Assembly: GCA_905197905.1 (NCBI GenBank)
Contig: CAJKAP010000014.1
Span: 1 to 59,434 of the forward strand
DNA length: 59,434 nt
Reading direction: 5' to 3'
Source: an uncultured Sutterella sp.
GTDB lineage: Bacteria > Pseudomonadota > Gammaproteobacteria > Burkholderiales > Burkholderiaceae_F
Part shown: positions 32,901 through 39,979 of the stretch, piece after piece
How positions within the stretch are numbered: position 1 is the stretch's first letter
Layout of the letters: each line of letters begins with the position of its first letter
Made by a program: the position numbers and the translations under genes
Notes under the pieces: generated by a model
Databases searched by the model: none
What the model was told of the DNA's origin: nothing
What the model saw: only the letters and a program-made list of their open reading frames with translations

Positions 32901-33587
32901 CCTTCTGCTCGCATGCGCAGCCGCATTCGTGAATTTAACGACATGATTGGCTGGTTGCGACTCTTTGTGGAGTTAACTGACCGAGAACAAGCCAAGCGCA
33001 CGGCGATTGCCTCAAAGTATAGTGAGCTCCTCTCTGAAGCCCATCGCGATAGTCTCACAGGTGTTGCCAACCGTCGAGCTCTCCAAGAAGCGCTCTCGCG
33101 TGGAGTGCCCTTGTTGGCCGATACAGCAGTGCTCATGATTGACATTGACCACTTCAAGGTCTTAAACGACACCAAAGGCCATCTCTTTGGGGACCGTATT
33201 TTGGCCGCCGTGGGCGATGTGCTTCGCCGCCACGTTTCGCACAAAGATAGCGTTTATCGCTACGGTGGGGAAGAATTCTGCTTGGTGCTCACTGGGGTCA
33301 CTTCTGAGCAAGCACAGAGTGTCGCGAACCGCTTACTGGAAAAAGTGCGCTCGATTTCGCGAGAAAGCGCCGAAAATATGGCGCCAGAAGTGGCTCCCGA
33401 ACCCCTTACGATTTCGATTGGGATTTCGAGCGTCCTCACCACGATTGGCGAAAAGCCCTTAGATAAACTCATTGCGGAAGCCGATGATGCGCTCTATGAA
33501 GCCAAAGACAAGGGACGCAACCAAGTGGTGGTGCATGTCGAAAAGAAGCGCTCTGAGCGCCATCATCGACATGACCGCCGTGAATAG
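29910..33587 (+). CDS. Large membrane c-di-GMP protein: GGDEF-like, EAL, two-helix sensor, HAMP, GGDEF
   Basis: A 1225-residue protein in the cellulose locus. Domains: a cytoplasmic N-terminal part whose residues 205-345 look like a degenerate GGDEF; an EAL phosphodiesterase (about 395-625) with ECLVR at E400, FELTET, DDFGMGY (D530-D531), KFDR and EGVE (E587), so metal and substrate residues are kept. Then transmembrane helix 1 (688-711), a helical periplasmic sensor, transmembrane helix 2 (957-977), a HAMP-like linker, and a GGDEF cyclase with GGEEF at 1119-1123. The inhibitory RxxD site is not kept (SHKD). It can in principle make and break c-di-GMP and probably sets BcsA activity. Confidence 0.88.
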   Translation: MKRLLAFSQQAFPQDRATLRRLAGLAERPEGRYLLDALPTAAAPAFFLGGALPMSGVDKGELEQYFSQTLTITTSFARDLGLAENTSQIAASHLFATPVDLALWNKALERLIAGERDVSVTLRLYIAGEVVWSIVRLSSLVPLLIEQQAKAKPAEDSTPSIVADLNQPINESGEEEAATSGLVQYPPEMLPAYIGSFERLDVPQIAQSLVHQVPLRAEEVTAILNDLKRLTERTTVMITLRGPVVTRHGTLADLLKQHLPATDCPIVAPTAYFGAVLVGRALKTAPERLQDILKETLSQIRTRYGIDLHPEVSILSIPIAESPASLRLAVRTYLEALSEAEPVRSAPTPNAQARTRTPSIGLTLKDVVRLTDAIQNDFSGFHLLTQLQVAAKTGAYTGAECLVRFVDEPPPMGPGRFVPLLESSPLAIAFGRKIFEMSVPLVNLFQSALKEKPEALPSSEKHFRLGVNVSPAQTADLFWGEFVAQTLLKNHVSGKFFEFELTETSRAIPMRNLAAWMDECRALGVTWALDDFGMGYNGIDMMLKGSFETVKFDRTFVLEALTNSQTETFFKYLIQACRAQGATICLEGVEDKQVLERVHVFMADVWQGYHFAKPEAPKVAAARLLESRAQEGSEEKVASSSVSTDLVEMSAESSLHEIDTEENMVDEEDTATPVLAKKSYRTISFRPFLFALFAPLVLLIVFMAGLFITFNTDVEKEAGRLTKEAVSRIISAQENAVRVEQLRTALTTLSETKDSTQANSAYLSAKALLSSATLDRHGETRERMQNLLATVETVWEQRQNFDRKADLVDNLWQTLYYRMMTISALSAGANPEQLPLIEGAAKELSLQSGQIEAMHTVVSRAMDGYDYMCSRSAISTRLAFTEDLINQCRQLRRTEADLHKTIDELATVRRSFADQIQSMDRDAVALEKQFTDIETRDLVSDIDVVHSLTVRYQPWSIVLIGAIFLLILISVIGLIAVLRPIDKLLKALRAYRRQGVKPSARMRSRIREFNDMIGWLRLFVELTDREQAKRTAIASKYSELLSEAHRDSLTGVANRRALQEALSRGVPLLADTAVLMIDIDHFKVLNDTKGHLFGDRILAAVGDVLRRHVSHKDSVYRYGGEEFCLVLTGVTSEQAQSVANRLLEKVRSISRESAENMAPEVAPEPLTISIGISSVLTTIGEKPLDKLIAEADDALYEAKDKGRNQVVVHVEKKRSERHHRHDRRE

Positions 33588-33681
33588 AGAAATGAATTTT
33601 GCTAGCGAGCTTGAAAATCTCGCATAATATCGAACTTCGCTCTTGAATAAAAGAGCCGCTAAAACGAAAGAAAAACGCATT

Positions 33682-35394
33682 ATGAAGACAACACCCACCT
33701 CACCCAAAGAAGAGCAACGCTCCTCATCCAACGCGCCCCGCTTTACTCCGTGGCCTGGCGTTGGAATTTGGAACGTGTATTTTTTAGGGAAATTCGCGCT
33801 GGCGCTCGCGGGCTATTTGACGCTCAATCCTGCGGCCAATGTGGCACTCTTCGCCGCTGTACTCTTCCCGATTAAGCGCCCGTGGATTAATCGCGCACGT
33901 CACTTAGTAGCCGCTGTGCTCGGCTTCCTTCTCATTTGGAGCGAAAGCTATCTTCCCGCCTTTGACGTGATCGCGAAGAACGCGAACAACTTGGCTGGTT
34001 TTACGCCTGCGTATTTGCGCGAATTAGCCGTTGGGTTTATCAACCCGATGATGCTCCTTTGGACCTTTGTGGGCTTGGTGGCTTGGTACTTCTTGCGCGA
34101 TTGGATTCGCTTTAGTGCCATTACGTTGATGGGGCTTCTGGTGCTCCTCTTCCCGAGTATCACTTCGCTCCTTCCGCAAGGAACGACAGGCGACGTGACC
34201 GCGCCCTCGCAGGTGAGCGTGTCCACGGCGGAAGCGACCCGTGGTGCGCTCCTTCCTCCACAGACTCAGAAGGCTGATACCGCTGGGATTAACGCTTGGC
34301 TCAATCAGTTCTATGCGAGCGAAAAGAAGCGCCAGGCGAATTTGCCTGAAGGCCCAGTCGATGTGGCACAGTCTGGGGAATTTGATATTGTGTTGATTAA
34401 CATCTGCTCCCTGGCAACAGACGACTTGGTGATGACGGGGCTTGATAAAGCACCGCTCTTTAACCGCTTTGATCTTTACTTCTCGAACTTTAATTCGGCA
34501 ACCTCCTACTCTGGCCCGGCCACGCTGCGTCTCCTCACGGGCGCTTGCGGTCAGCCTTCGCACACGGATCTCTATGAAGAACGCCGTCCTGAATGCGAAA
34601 CGATGAACCGCTTAGCGAAGGCAGGTTGGGAAAACCAGCTCTACTTAGACCATAACGGGAAGTATGATGACTACTTAAATAGCTTACGTACCATCGCGGG
34701 GCTGGAACCTGAACTTCAGGATCAGCACCACTACCACAAGGCAATGGAAAGCTTTGACGGCTCGCCCATCTTCTCAACGAAGGATGCAGTCGAAAACTGG
34801 ATGAAAAACCATGCTAAGGCCCAGTCTCGTACGGTTTCGCTCTTTAATCTTGTGACCTTGCACGATGGGACGCGTGACCCAGCCTCGCAGGATCCAATTG
34901 ACTTTAAGCCTCGCTGTGAAGCCCTACTCGCTGAGTTGGGTGACTTCATGGATCAGATTGAAAAGAGTGGTCGCAAGGTACTCTTTGTGATTGTGCCAGA
35001 GCACGGTGCTGCGCTTCGTGGCGACAAGGTGCAAGTGGCGAAATTGCGTGAAATCCCAAGCCCCAGCATTACGCATGTGCCTGTTTATGTGAAGTTCTTT
35101 GGCGTACCTAACGCTGAAAAAGCGGGCTTTGTGAAGGGAGAAGTCAAAGACATCAGTGTGCCGACAAGCTACTTAGCCTTGACGGAATTGGTGGGTCGTG
35201 TGATTCGCTCTGGGATCTACACGGAGAATCCCGCTGGTTTAGATGGTCAGCCCGCCACGCTTGATACCCTCACGGCTGACCTCCCACAGACGTGGCCAGT
35301 CGCCGAAAATTCAAGCGCCAAGGTGGTCGACAACTACCAAGGCAAAGCTTACCTTCGCTTGAAAGAAGGCAAGTGGCTCGAATACAAAAAATAA
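33682..35394 (+). CDS. bcsG: Cellulose phosphoethanolamine transferase BcsG
   Basis: A 570-residue inner-membrane enzyme with about four to five N-terminal helices (residues 25-170) and a periplasmic alkaline-phosphatase-fold domain. It transfers phosphoethanolamine from lipid to cellulose. Diagnostic stretches shared with E. coli BcsG are NICSLATDDL, NFNSATSYSGPATLRLL (catalytic Ser about 275-277), CGQPSHTDLY, DHNGKYD, FDGSP, PLHDG-like TLHDGTRDP, KSGRKVLFVIVPEHGAALRGDK and the SPSITHVPV metal-site end. The ATG at 33682 is chosen over a TTG at 33643. The leader holds a small GCGAG/CTCGC hairpin. Confidence 0.93.
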   Translation: MKTTPTSPKEEQRSSSNAPRFTPWPGVGIWNVYFLGKFALALAGYLTLNPAANVALFAAVLFPIKRPWINRARHLVAAVLGFLLIWSESYLPAFDVIAKNANNLAGFTPAYLRELAVGFINPMMLLWTFVGLVAWYFLRDWIRFSAITLMGLLVLLFPSITSLLPQGTTGDVTAPSQVSVSTAEATRGALLPPQTQKADTAGINAWLNQFYASEKKRQANLPEGPVDVAQSGEFDIVLINICSLATDDLVMTGLDKAPLFNRFDLYFSNFNSATSYSGPATLRLLTGACGQPSHTDLYEERRPECETMNRLAKAGWENQLYLDHNGKYDDYLNSLRTIAGLEPELQDQHHYHKAMESFDGSPIFSTKDAVENWMKNHAKAQSRTVSLFNLVTLHDGTRDPASQDPIDFKPRCEALLAELGDFMDQIEKSGRKVLFVIVPEHGAALRGDKVQVAKLREIPSPSITHVPVYVKFFGVPNAEKAGFVKGEVKDISVPTSYLALTELVGRVIRSGIYTENPAGLDGQPATLDTLTADLPQTWPVAENSSAKVVDNYQGKAYLRLKEGKWLEYKK

Positions 35395-35411
35395 TTTCAA
35401 GCTCATCTTGA

Positions 35412-35446
35412 AGGCCCAGCTCGGAAAACCCGGCTGGGCTTTTTTA
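35412..35446 (+). terminator. Terminator of the cellulose locus
   Basis: GCCCAGC (35414-35420) pairs with GCTGGGC (35433-35439), with inner CGG/CCG pairing, followed by TTTTTT. Confidence 0.85.
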
Positions 35447-35578
35447 TTGTCTCGCAGCTAAGGATCTAAATGAGAGTTTTTTCATTCATTTAGGAAAGTT
35501 CAAAACATAAGTAAATTTCGCTATAACCTATTCAAGTTATTATTTTTTATTGAGCTAGATTTTTGATCTTTTTAATAG

Positions 35579-35659
35579 TAGACTCCTTCATACTTTCTCA
35601 GAAAAGCTAATGATTTGATCTGAGTAAGAACCAACCAATTAACTGGAAAAAGGAGTCTA
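35579..35659 (+). promoter_or_regulatory. Two-tier leader hairpin sequestering the ribosome site
   Basis: TAGACTCCTT (35579-35588) is perfectly complementary to AAGGAGTCTA (35650-35659). The right arm contains the AAGGAG Shine-Dalgarno, 7 nt before the ATG at 35663. Inside, CTTTCTCAG and CTGAGTAAG (about 35594-35602 and 35620-35628) form a second stem with one mismatch. The layout fits a translational on/off switch (thermometer, ligand- or protein-responsive). No known riboswitch class was recognised. Confidence 0.65.
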
Positions 35660-35662
35660 TTG

Positions 35663-37312
35663 ATGAATAACATCAAAAAACGCAAATGTATGAACAAAAA
35701 TAAGATTAATAGCCATGAAGAAGTCATTGCTATGCTTGAAAGTCTTCCCGAAGAAGAACGAGACATTGACTCTGCACACGCTCTTGCCTATGCCTACTTC
35801 TCAATCGACAAGGATTTAGAATCTCCACGAAGCCTCTATATTGCGCGGCGAACTATTGAACTCCTAGAACCTTTCGAAGACGGCATTGACGACGAAGAGT
35901 ACTTCAGTGAGGACGACAAGTACCTAATTTATGGTGAAAAGTACAAGATTGAAGAAGAAGAGAAGCGTCAATACTTATGGGACTTCTTGCTGGGGCGTGC
36001 CTACTTCCGCACACAAAACTTTACCCAGGCCTATCGATTGATACATCGTTCCATTGAGCAATTCCTCAGCCTGAGCGAAACGCCAGAAGACTCTGAAAAT
36101 GTTCTCAAAAATGGCGGAGAACTGCTGAACCAAATTCTCGAGCAAATCTCGTGTCCAACCAACGATGAACCTTTTATTCAACGCGTGGAAATCGCTTGGG
36201 AAGAATTCCTTAATCGCGATGCCGAGCTTCGAGCTATGCTGAAAACCGAACCTGAGAAATTCTCTTCGACCTTTTATTCTATTTTCTCAGACGTTTTCCC
36301 TGCTAAGACAGCTATCTCATTTAACTGGGATAAAAATGGGGAAAATCCGTTGCTGGTTTTTCCATTCCTGCATCATCCAAACCTCTTGTTCATGTTCGAC
36401 TACGTTCTTAAGAAGTGTCCACCGAAGCTCAAAGAATATTGGCGCTTTGAGTTGGGTCTGCAACCGTACCCCGCAGTATCGGTCACCCGCAATGGAGTCC
36501 GATATACGGCGGAGGATATTCTTTTCTGGCTTAAAGATCTAGGGAAAAACCGCTTTCAGATTTCTCTATATTGCGACAAACTTGCAGCTACCGAATCGAT
36601 TTCCGAGGAAGAGCAGGATTGGTCCGAAGTGCAAGCAGATGAGGATTTTTCTTATTTCGTTGGGGGCTCTATTCTGAACGGCGTTTTGGGAGACCTTTTA
36701 AGTTTGCGCTACATTGATAGATACGTGATGCTCTCCTGCCCATTGGACGAAGATACGGATGAGGATGATCCTGGTACGGTACTTTCTCAGCTTCCTCAAA
36801 CGCTTGAAGCTCTTGGAATGGATATTAATATCACAACAGATTCTTTTTTAGAATCTTCCTTCAAGAACTTTTCTCTCAAGGTTAAGAAGCGCGAAAACTT
36901 CGGCATTCTTGAAGATGTTCACTTTGGTAGAACCCGTTGCCCTATTCTGAGAGAACAGTTCTTCTTCTGGGTAGATAATCTATTTTTCGACCAGCTTTGC
37001 AGTTGCGGTGCGAGCGCTGGATTATTCATGCTACGAGTGAGTGATTTTAAACCGCAGAAACTCTGGGAACTGCAAGAAAAATTGATTGCTTACTTGTCGG
37101 AAGACGAAAATCAATCTTTTTGCTTCACTGGCTATAGCAGAGGATACCAGTATGCCTACGTCGAATTCATCTCGTGGGATTTAGATAAAACTCTGGAACG
37201 AGCCTACGATTTCTCTAAAAAATTTGGTATCTGGCTTGGTTACCAGAGCTTTGTTAAGAAGGCACTCATGGTTCCTCTCTCTGAGTATCCTGGCAATCCA
37301 GAAGAAAACTAA
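35663..37312 (+). CDS. Acidic protein of unknown function with TPR-like N-terminus
   Basis: A 549-residue protein that I cannot assign. The first 170 residues are helical and Tyr/Glu-rich in a tetratricopeptide-like pattern (AHALAYAYFSIDKDL, YIARRTIELLEPF, DFLLGRAYFRTQNFTQAYRLIHRSIEQF). The rest alternates strands and helices, with a cysteine-bearing segment DQLCSCGASAGLFMLRV and a closing FGIWLGYQSFVKKALMVPL. No signal peptide or membrane segment. Codon use is visibly more A/T-rich than in the bcs and ppaC neighbours, which hints at transfer. It is isolated by terminators on both sides. The start at 35663 is fixed by AAGGAG within the leader hairpin. Confidence 0.75.
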   Translation: MNNIKKRKCMNKNKINSHEEVIAMLESLPEEERDIDSAHALAYAYFSIDKDLESPRSLYIARRTIELLEPFEDGIDDEEYFSEDDKYLIYGEKYKIEEEEKRQYLWDFLLGRAYFRTQNFTQAYRLIHRSIEQFLSLSETPEDSENVLKNGGELLNQILEQISCPTNDEPFIQRVEIAWEEFLNRDAELRAMLKTEPEKFSSTFYSIFSDVFPAKTAISFNWDKNGENPLLVFPFLHHPNLLFMFDYVLKKCPPKLKEYWRFELGLQPYPAVSVTRNGVRYTAEDILFWLKDLGKNRFQISLYCDKLAATESISEEEQDWSEVQADEDFSYFVGGSILNGVLGDLLSLRYIDRYVMLSCPLDEDTDEDDPGTVLSQLPQTLEALGMDINITTDSFLESSFKNFSLKVKKRENFGILEDVHFGRTRCPILREQFFFWVDNLFFDQLCSCGASAGLFMLRVSDFKPQKLWELQEKLIAYLSEDENQSFCFTGYSRGYQYAYVEFISWDLDKTLERAYDFSKKFGIWLGYQSFVKKALMVPLSEYPGNPEEN

Positions 37313-37329
37313 CCGTCTTTAAATCGTCT

Positions 37330-37362
37330 CATGCCCGAACCCCAAACTCGGGCGTGAGTTTT
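37330..37362 (+). terminator. Terminator after the acidic orphan gene
   Basis: CATGCCCGA (37330-37338) pairs with TCGGGCGTG (37348-37356), one wobble, then AGTTTTTCT. Confidence 0.8.
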
Positions 37363-37550
37363 TCTCAGCAAAGAGTGCGCAAGCACAAAATTTGCTGTTT
37401 CTCTTTCCTCACTAACAAAATTCGCTAAAATAGAAGAATTCGTTGGTGTGAGCCTCCTCGTTCACGCTAACCATCATTCCCAAGCCAAGAGCGCGTCTTA
37501 ATGCGTTTTTTGGACCCATTAGATCTGATTTTTTATAAGAGAACAACATC

Positions 37551-38474
37551 GTGTCCGCACTTGTACTCGGTCATAAGAACCCCGACTCCGATAGTATTGT
37601 TTCCGCTTTGAGCTGTACCTACCTCTACCAGCAGCGTGGCCTTGACGTCGTTGCTGCCGCTCAGGGTGAACCCGCTCCCGAAACCCAGTTCATTCTCGAA
37701 CGCTTCGGCTTGAAGGCTCCTGAAGTGGTGCACTCCGTGGCTGGTCGTGATGTCTACTTGGTGGACTACTCCGACCTTAACCAGGCTCCTGATGATTTCA
37801 AGGAATGCCACCTCAAAGGTATCGTTGACCACCACAAGTTGGGTGATGTGACGAGTACCTCTCCGGTCGAATGCATCATCTGGACGGTGGGTTGCACAAA
37901 CACCATTTTGAAGCGCATGTATGACTACATGAACATCGAAATCCCAGCTAACTTGGCTGGCGCGATGCTCTGCGCTATTTTGTCCGACACCGTGATCTTT
38001 AAGAGCCCCACCTGCACGCCGACCGATATCGAAGCAGCTAAGGAACTCGCCAAGATCGCTGGTATCGATGATATCGAAGCCTTGGGTAAGGAACTCTTCA
38101 CCGCTAAGTCTGCTGTGAAGGGCTGCACCCCGCGCTCCTTGATCTTCCGTGACTACAAAGACTTCAACATGAATGGTTGCAAGGTTGGCGTGGGTCAGTT
38201 GGAATTGATCAGCCTTGACTTGGTTGACGATATCAAGGAAGACTTGATTGCTGAATTGGCCAAGGTAAAGAGCGAAGAAGGTCGCCACAGCGCCCTCTTG
38301 CTTCTCACCGACATCATGAAGGAAGGCTCTCAGCTTCTCATGGTTTCTGACGATCCTGCTCGCGTCGCTTCCGCTTGGGGCAAGACCTACGAAGGCGCCC
38401 CGATCTGGCTCGAAGGCGTCATGAGCCGTAAGAAACAGGTTGTTCCGTTCTTGGAAGAAGCCTTCCGTAAGTAA
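37551..38474 (+). CDS. ppaC: Manganese-dependent inorganic pyrophosphatase (family II)
   Basis: A 307-residue DHH-family pyrophosphatase that hydrolyses PPi to drive biosynthesis. LGHKNPDSDSI gives the first metal ligands, YLVDYSD and GIVDHHK (the DHH motif) the core, and the C-terminal domain ends SRKKQVVPFLEEAF with the SRKKQ substrate motif. The length is typical. The start codon is GTG at 37551, with AAGAGA upstream; no in-frame ATG lies nearby. Codon use is strongly biased, as expected of a highly expressed gene. Confidence 0.95.
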   Translation: MSALVLGHKNPDSDSIVSALSCTYLYQQRGLDVVAAAQGEPAPETQFILERFGLKAPEVVHSVAGRDVYLVDYSDLNQAPDDFKECHLKGIVDHHKLGDVTSTSPVECIIWTVGCTNTILKRMYDYMNIEIPANLAGAMLCAILSDTVIFKSPTCTPTDIEAAKELAKIAGIDDIEALGKELFTAKSAVKGCTPRSLIFRDYKDFNMNGCKVGVGQLELISLDLVDDIKEDLIAELAKVKSEEGRHSALLLLTDIMKEGSQLLMVSDDPARVASAWGKTYEGAPIWLEGVMSRKKQVVPFLEEAFRK

Positions 38475-38485
38475 TCGGAATTGAA

Positions 38486-38521
38486 GAAAAAAGCCAGAAT
38501 TGTTGTGTTCTGGCTTTTTTC
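38486..38521 (+). terminator. Terminator after ppaC
   Basis: AAAAAAGCCAGAA pairs with TTCTGGCTTTTTT around a short loop: an efficient, possibly bidirectional terminator. Confidence 0.9.
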
Positions 38522-38556
38522 CTATCGAACATTGTCTTTTTTTGGAGGATATCAAT

Positions 38557-39036
38557 ATGACAGAAAAAACCACGAAAGAATTAGCTGTTGGTGATCCCGT
38601 ACCGGCCTTTGCTGTGCCGAATCAGGATGGTGTCATCGTTTCGTCCGAAAGCCTTTTGGGTACCCCCTACCTTCTCTACTTCTACCCGAAGGACAACACA
38701 CCAGGCTGCACCGTTGAAGCCTGTGACTTCCAGAGCCGTTTGCCGGACTACACGGGCTTAGGCTTTAAGGTCTTTGGGGTTTCTCGCGATAGCCAGAAAA
38801 GCCACCAGAATTTCCGTGCGAAGTTTAACCTTGCCTTTGACCTTCTTTCCGATACGGAAGAAGAACTCTGCAAGGCCTTTGATGTGATTAAGCAGAAGAT
38901 GATGTACGGGAAACCTGCTCGCAAGATTGAACGTAGCACCTTTGTAATTGATGACAAAGGCATCATCATCGGGATTTTCCGTGATGTGAATGCCCGTACG
39001 CACGTAGCTGAACTCTGGGAAAACTTGAAAAAATAA
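38557..39036 (+). CDS. bcp: Thioredoxin-dependent peroxiredoxin (Bcp/PrxQ)
   Basis: A 159-residue peroxiredoxin reducing hydroperoxides with thioredoxin. The TPGCTVEACDF motif contains the peroxidatic Cys (about C51) and the resolving Cys five residues later (C56), which defines the PrxQ class. LLYFYPKDNTPG and FGVSRDSQKSHQNF are the typical flanks, and ERSTFVIDDKG closes the fold. The ATG at 38557 has TTTGGAGGAT ahead. Transcribed in the same direction as ppaC but after its terminator. Confidence 0.95.
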   Translation: MTEKTTKELAVGDPVPAFAVPNQDGVIVSSESLLGTPYLLYFYPKDNTPGCTVEACDFQSRLPDYTGLGFKVFGVSRDSQKSHQNFRAKFNLAFDLLSDTEEELCKAFDVIKQKMMYGKPARKIERSTFVIDDKGIIIGIFRDVNARTHVAELWENLKK

Positions 39037-39078
39037 GGTCTGAGTACCGCTTTTTAAAGCAACGCTCTCCTTTTGACT

Positions 39079-39117
39079 ACTGCCTCAAGGAAAAAATTCT
39101 TGAGGCAGTTTTTTGTT
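39079..39117 (+). terminator. Terminator after bcp
   Basis: ACTGCCTCAAG (39079-39089) pairs with CTTGAGGCAGT (39099-39109), followed by TTTTTTG. Confidence 0.9.
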
Positions 39118-39310
39118 TTTCTACCCCATAAGTCGTAGTGAGCCTGATTCTATTGGCGACTTTCAAAAAGTTAGTGTTTTCCCTATACTTAGAATGCTAT
39201 TATTCCGAAAATTTGTAACGCGAATAGTGCTCTCCCTTGGGAGATAAGAGAGATCGCTGCGTTTTGAGGGGCAAGAGTCCCCTACTGATCCCGATTGTTG
39301 AAGGAAGTTT

Positions 39311-39979
39311 ATGTCTGATACGCCTGCTGAAAAAGTTGAAACAGTACGCCCCGCCACGCAACCTCCGCTCGAAGGACGCCTACGCGTCTTCGATCAGAGC
39401 CCGATTGACCACTTTGAAGCGGGATTCCGTACGATTCATGAAACGCGTATGAAAGGGCTTCCCATTTTGAATCCTCGTCTCTCGGTCAAAGCCGACAATT
39501 TCCGCCGTTGGGGTAACGACTGGATTGGTACCGTCGTCACGCCGTGGTCGATTTTGGTGGTGCTCGCCTGTGGCTCTCGTGGTGGCTGGGTCTCGGTCCC
39601 TGCGGGCGCAACGCGCATGATTGAGCTCCCTGGTGGCGACTTCCCGTTCTTAGGCTGTATTGACCCGATTTTGGGCGAATACCAGATGTTGGGTTTGTTG
39701 AGCCCCTTGCATGAAATCGAAGATCAGGCTGCTGCAGAAGCCATTGCCGCTTATGCCATTACGGAAATGCTCACCGTGCCTGAAAGCGAAAAGATGGATA
39801 TCGAAGAGCAAGGGATCCCCTTGACGCCGCTCGTCTCGCCCGTACAAGGCCAAAAAGCCATTCCGATTAAAGCCGTTCCCACGGGAAGCCTTCAGACTGA
39901 AGAGCCGAAGAAAGAAAGCAAGCCGCTCTCGCGTCGTGCTTTCTTCCGTCGTTTCAGTGGTAGTGAGGCTAAAGAATGA
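39311..39979 (+). CDS. hybE: Hydrogenase maturation chaperone HybE
   Basis: A 222-residue member of the HybE/HupJ family, which binds the Tat-signal-bearing small subunit (HybO) of NiFe hydrogenases and delays export until folding. The core shows the family pattern GLPILNPRLSVKADNFRRWGNDWIGTVVTPWSILVVLACG. FPFLGCIDPILGEYQMLGLLSPLH follows. Past residue 165 a variable, charged linker leads to a C-terminal SRRAFFRRF motif that resembles a twin-arginine signature. The stop overlaps hupK by 4 nt. Confidence 0.88.
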   Translation: MSDTPAEKVETVRPATQPPLEGRLRVFDQSPIDHFEAGFRTIHETRMKGLPILNPRLSVKADNFRRWGNDWIGTVVTPWSILVVLACGSRGGWVSVPAGATRMIELPGGDFPFLGCIDPILGEYQMLGLLSPLHEIEDQAAAEAIAAYAITEMLTVPESEKMDIEEQGIPLTPLVSPVQGQKAIPIKAVPTGSLQTEEPKKESKPLSRRAFFRRFSGSEAKE

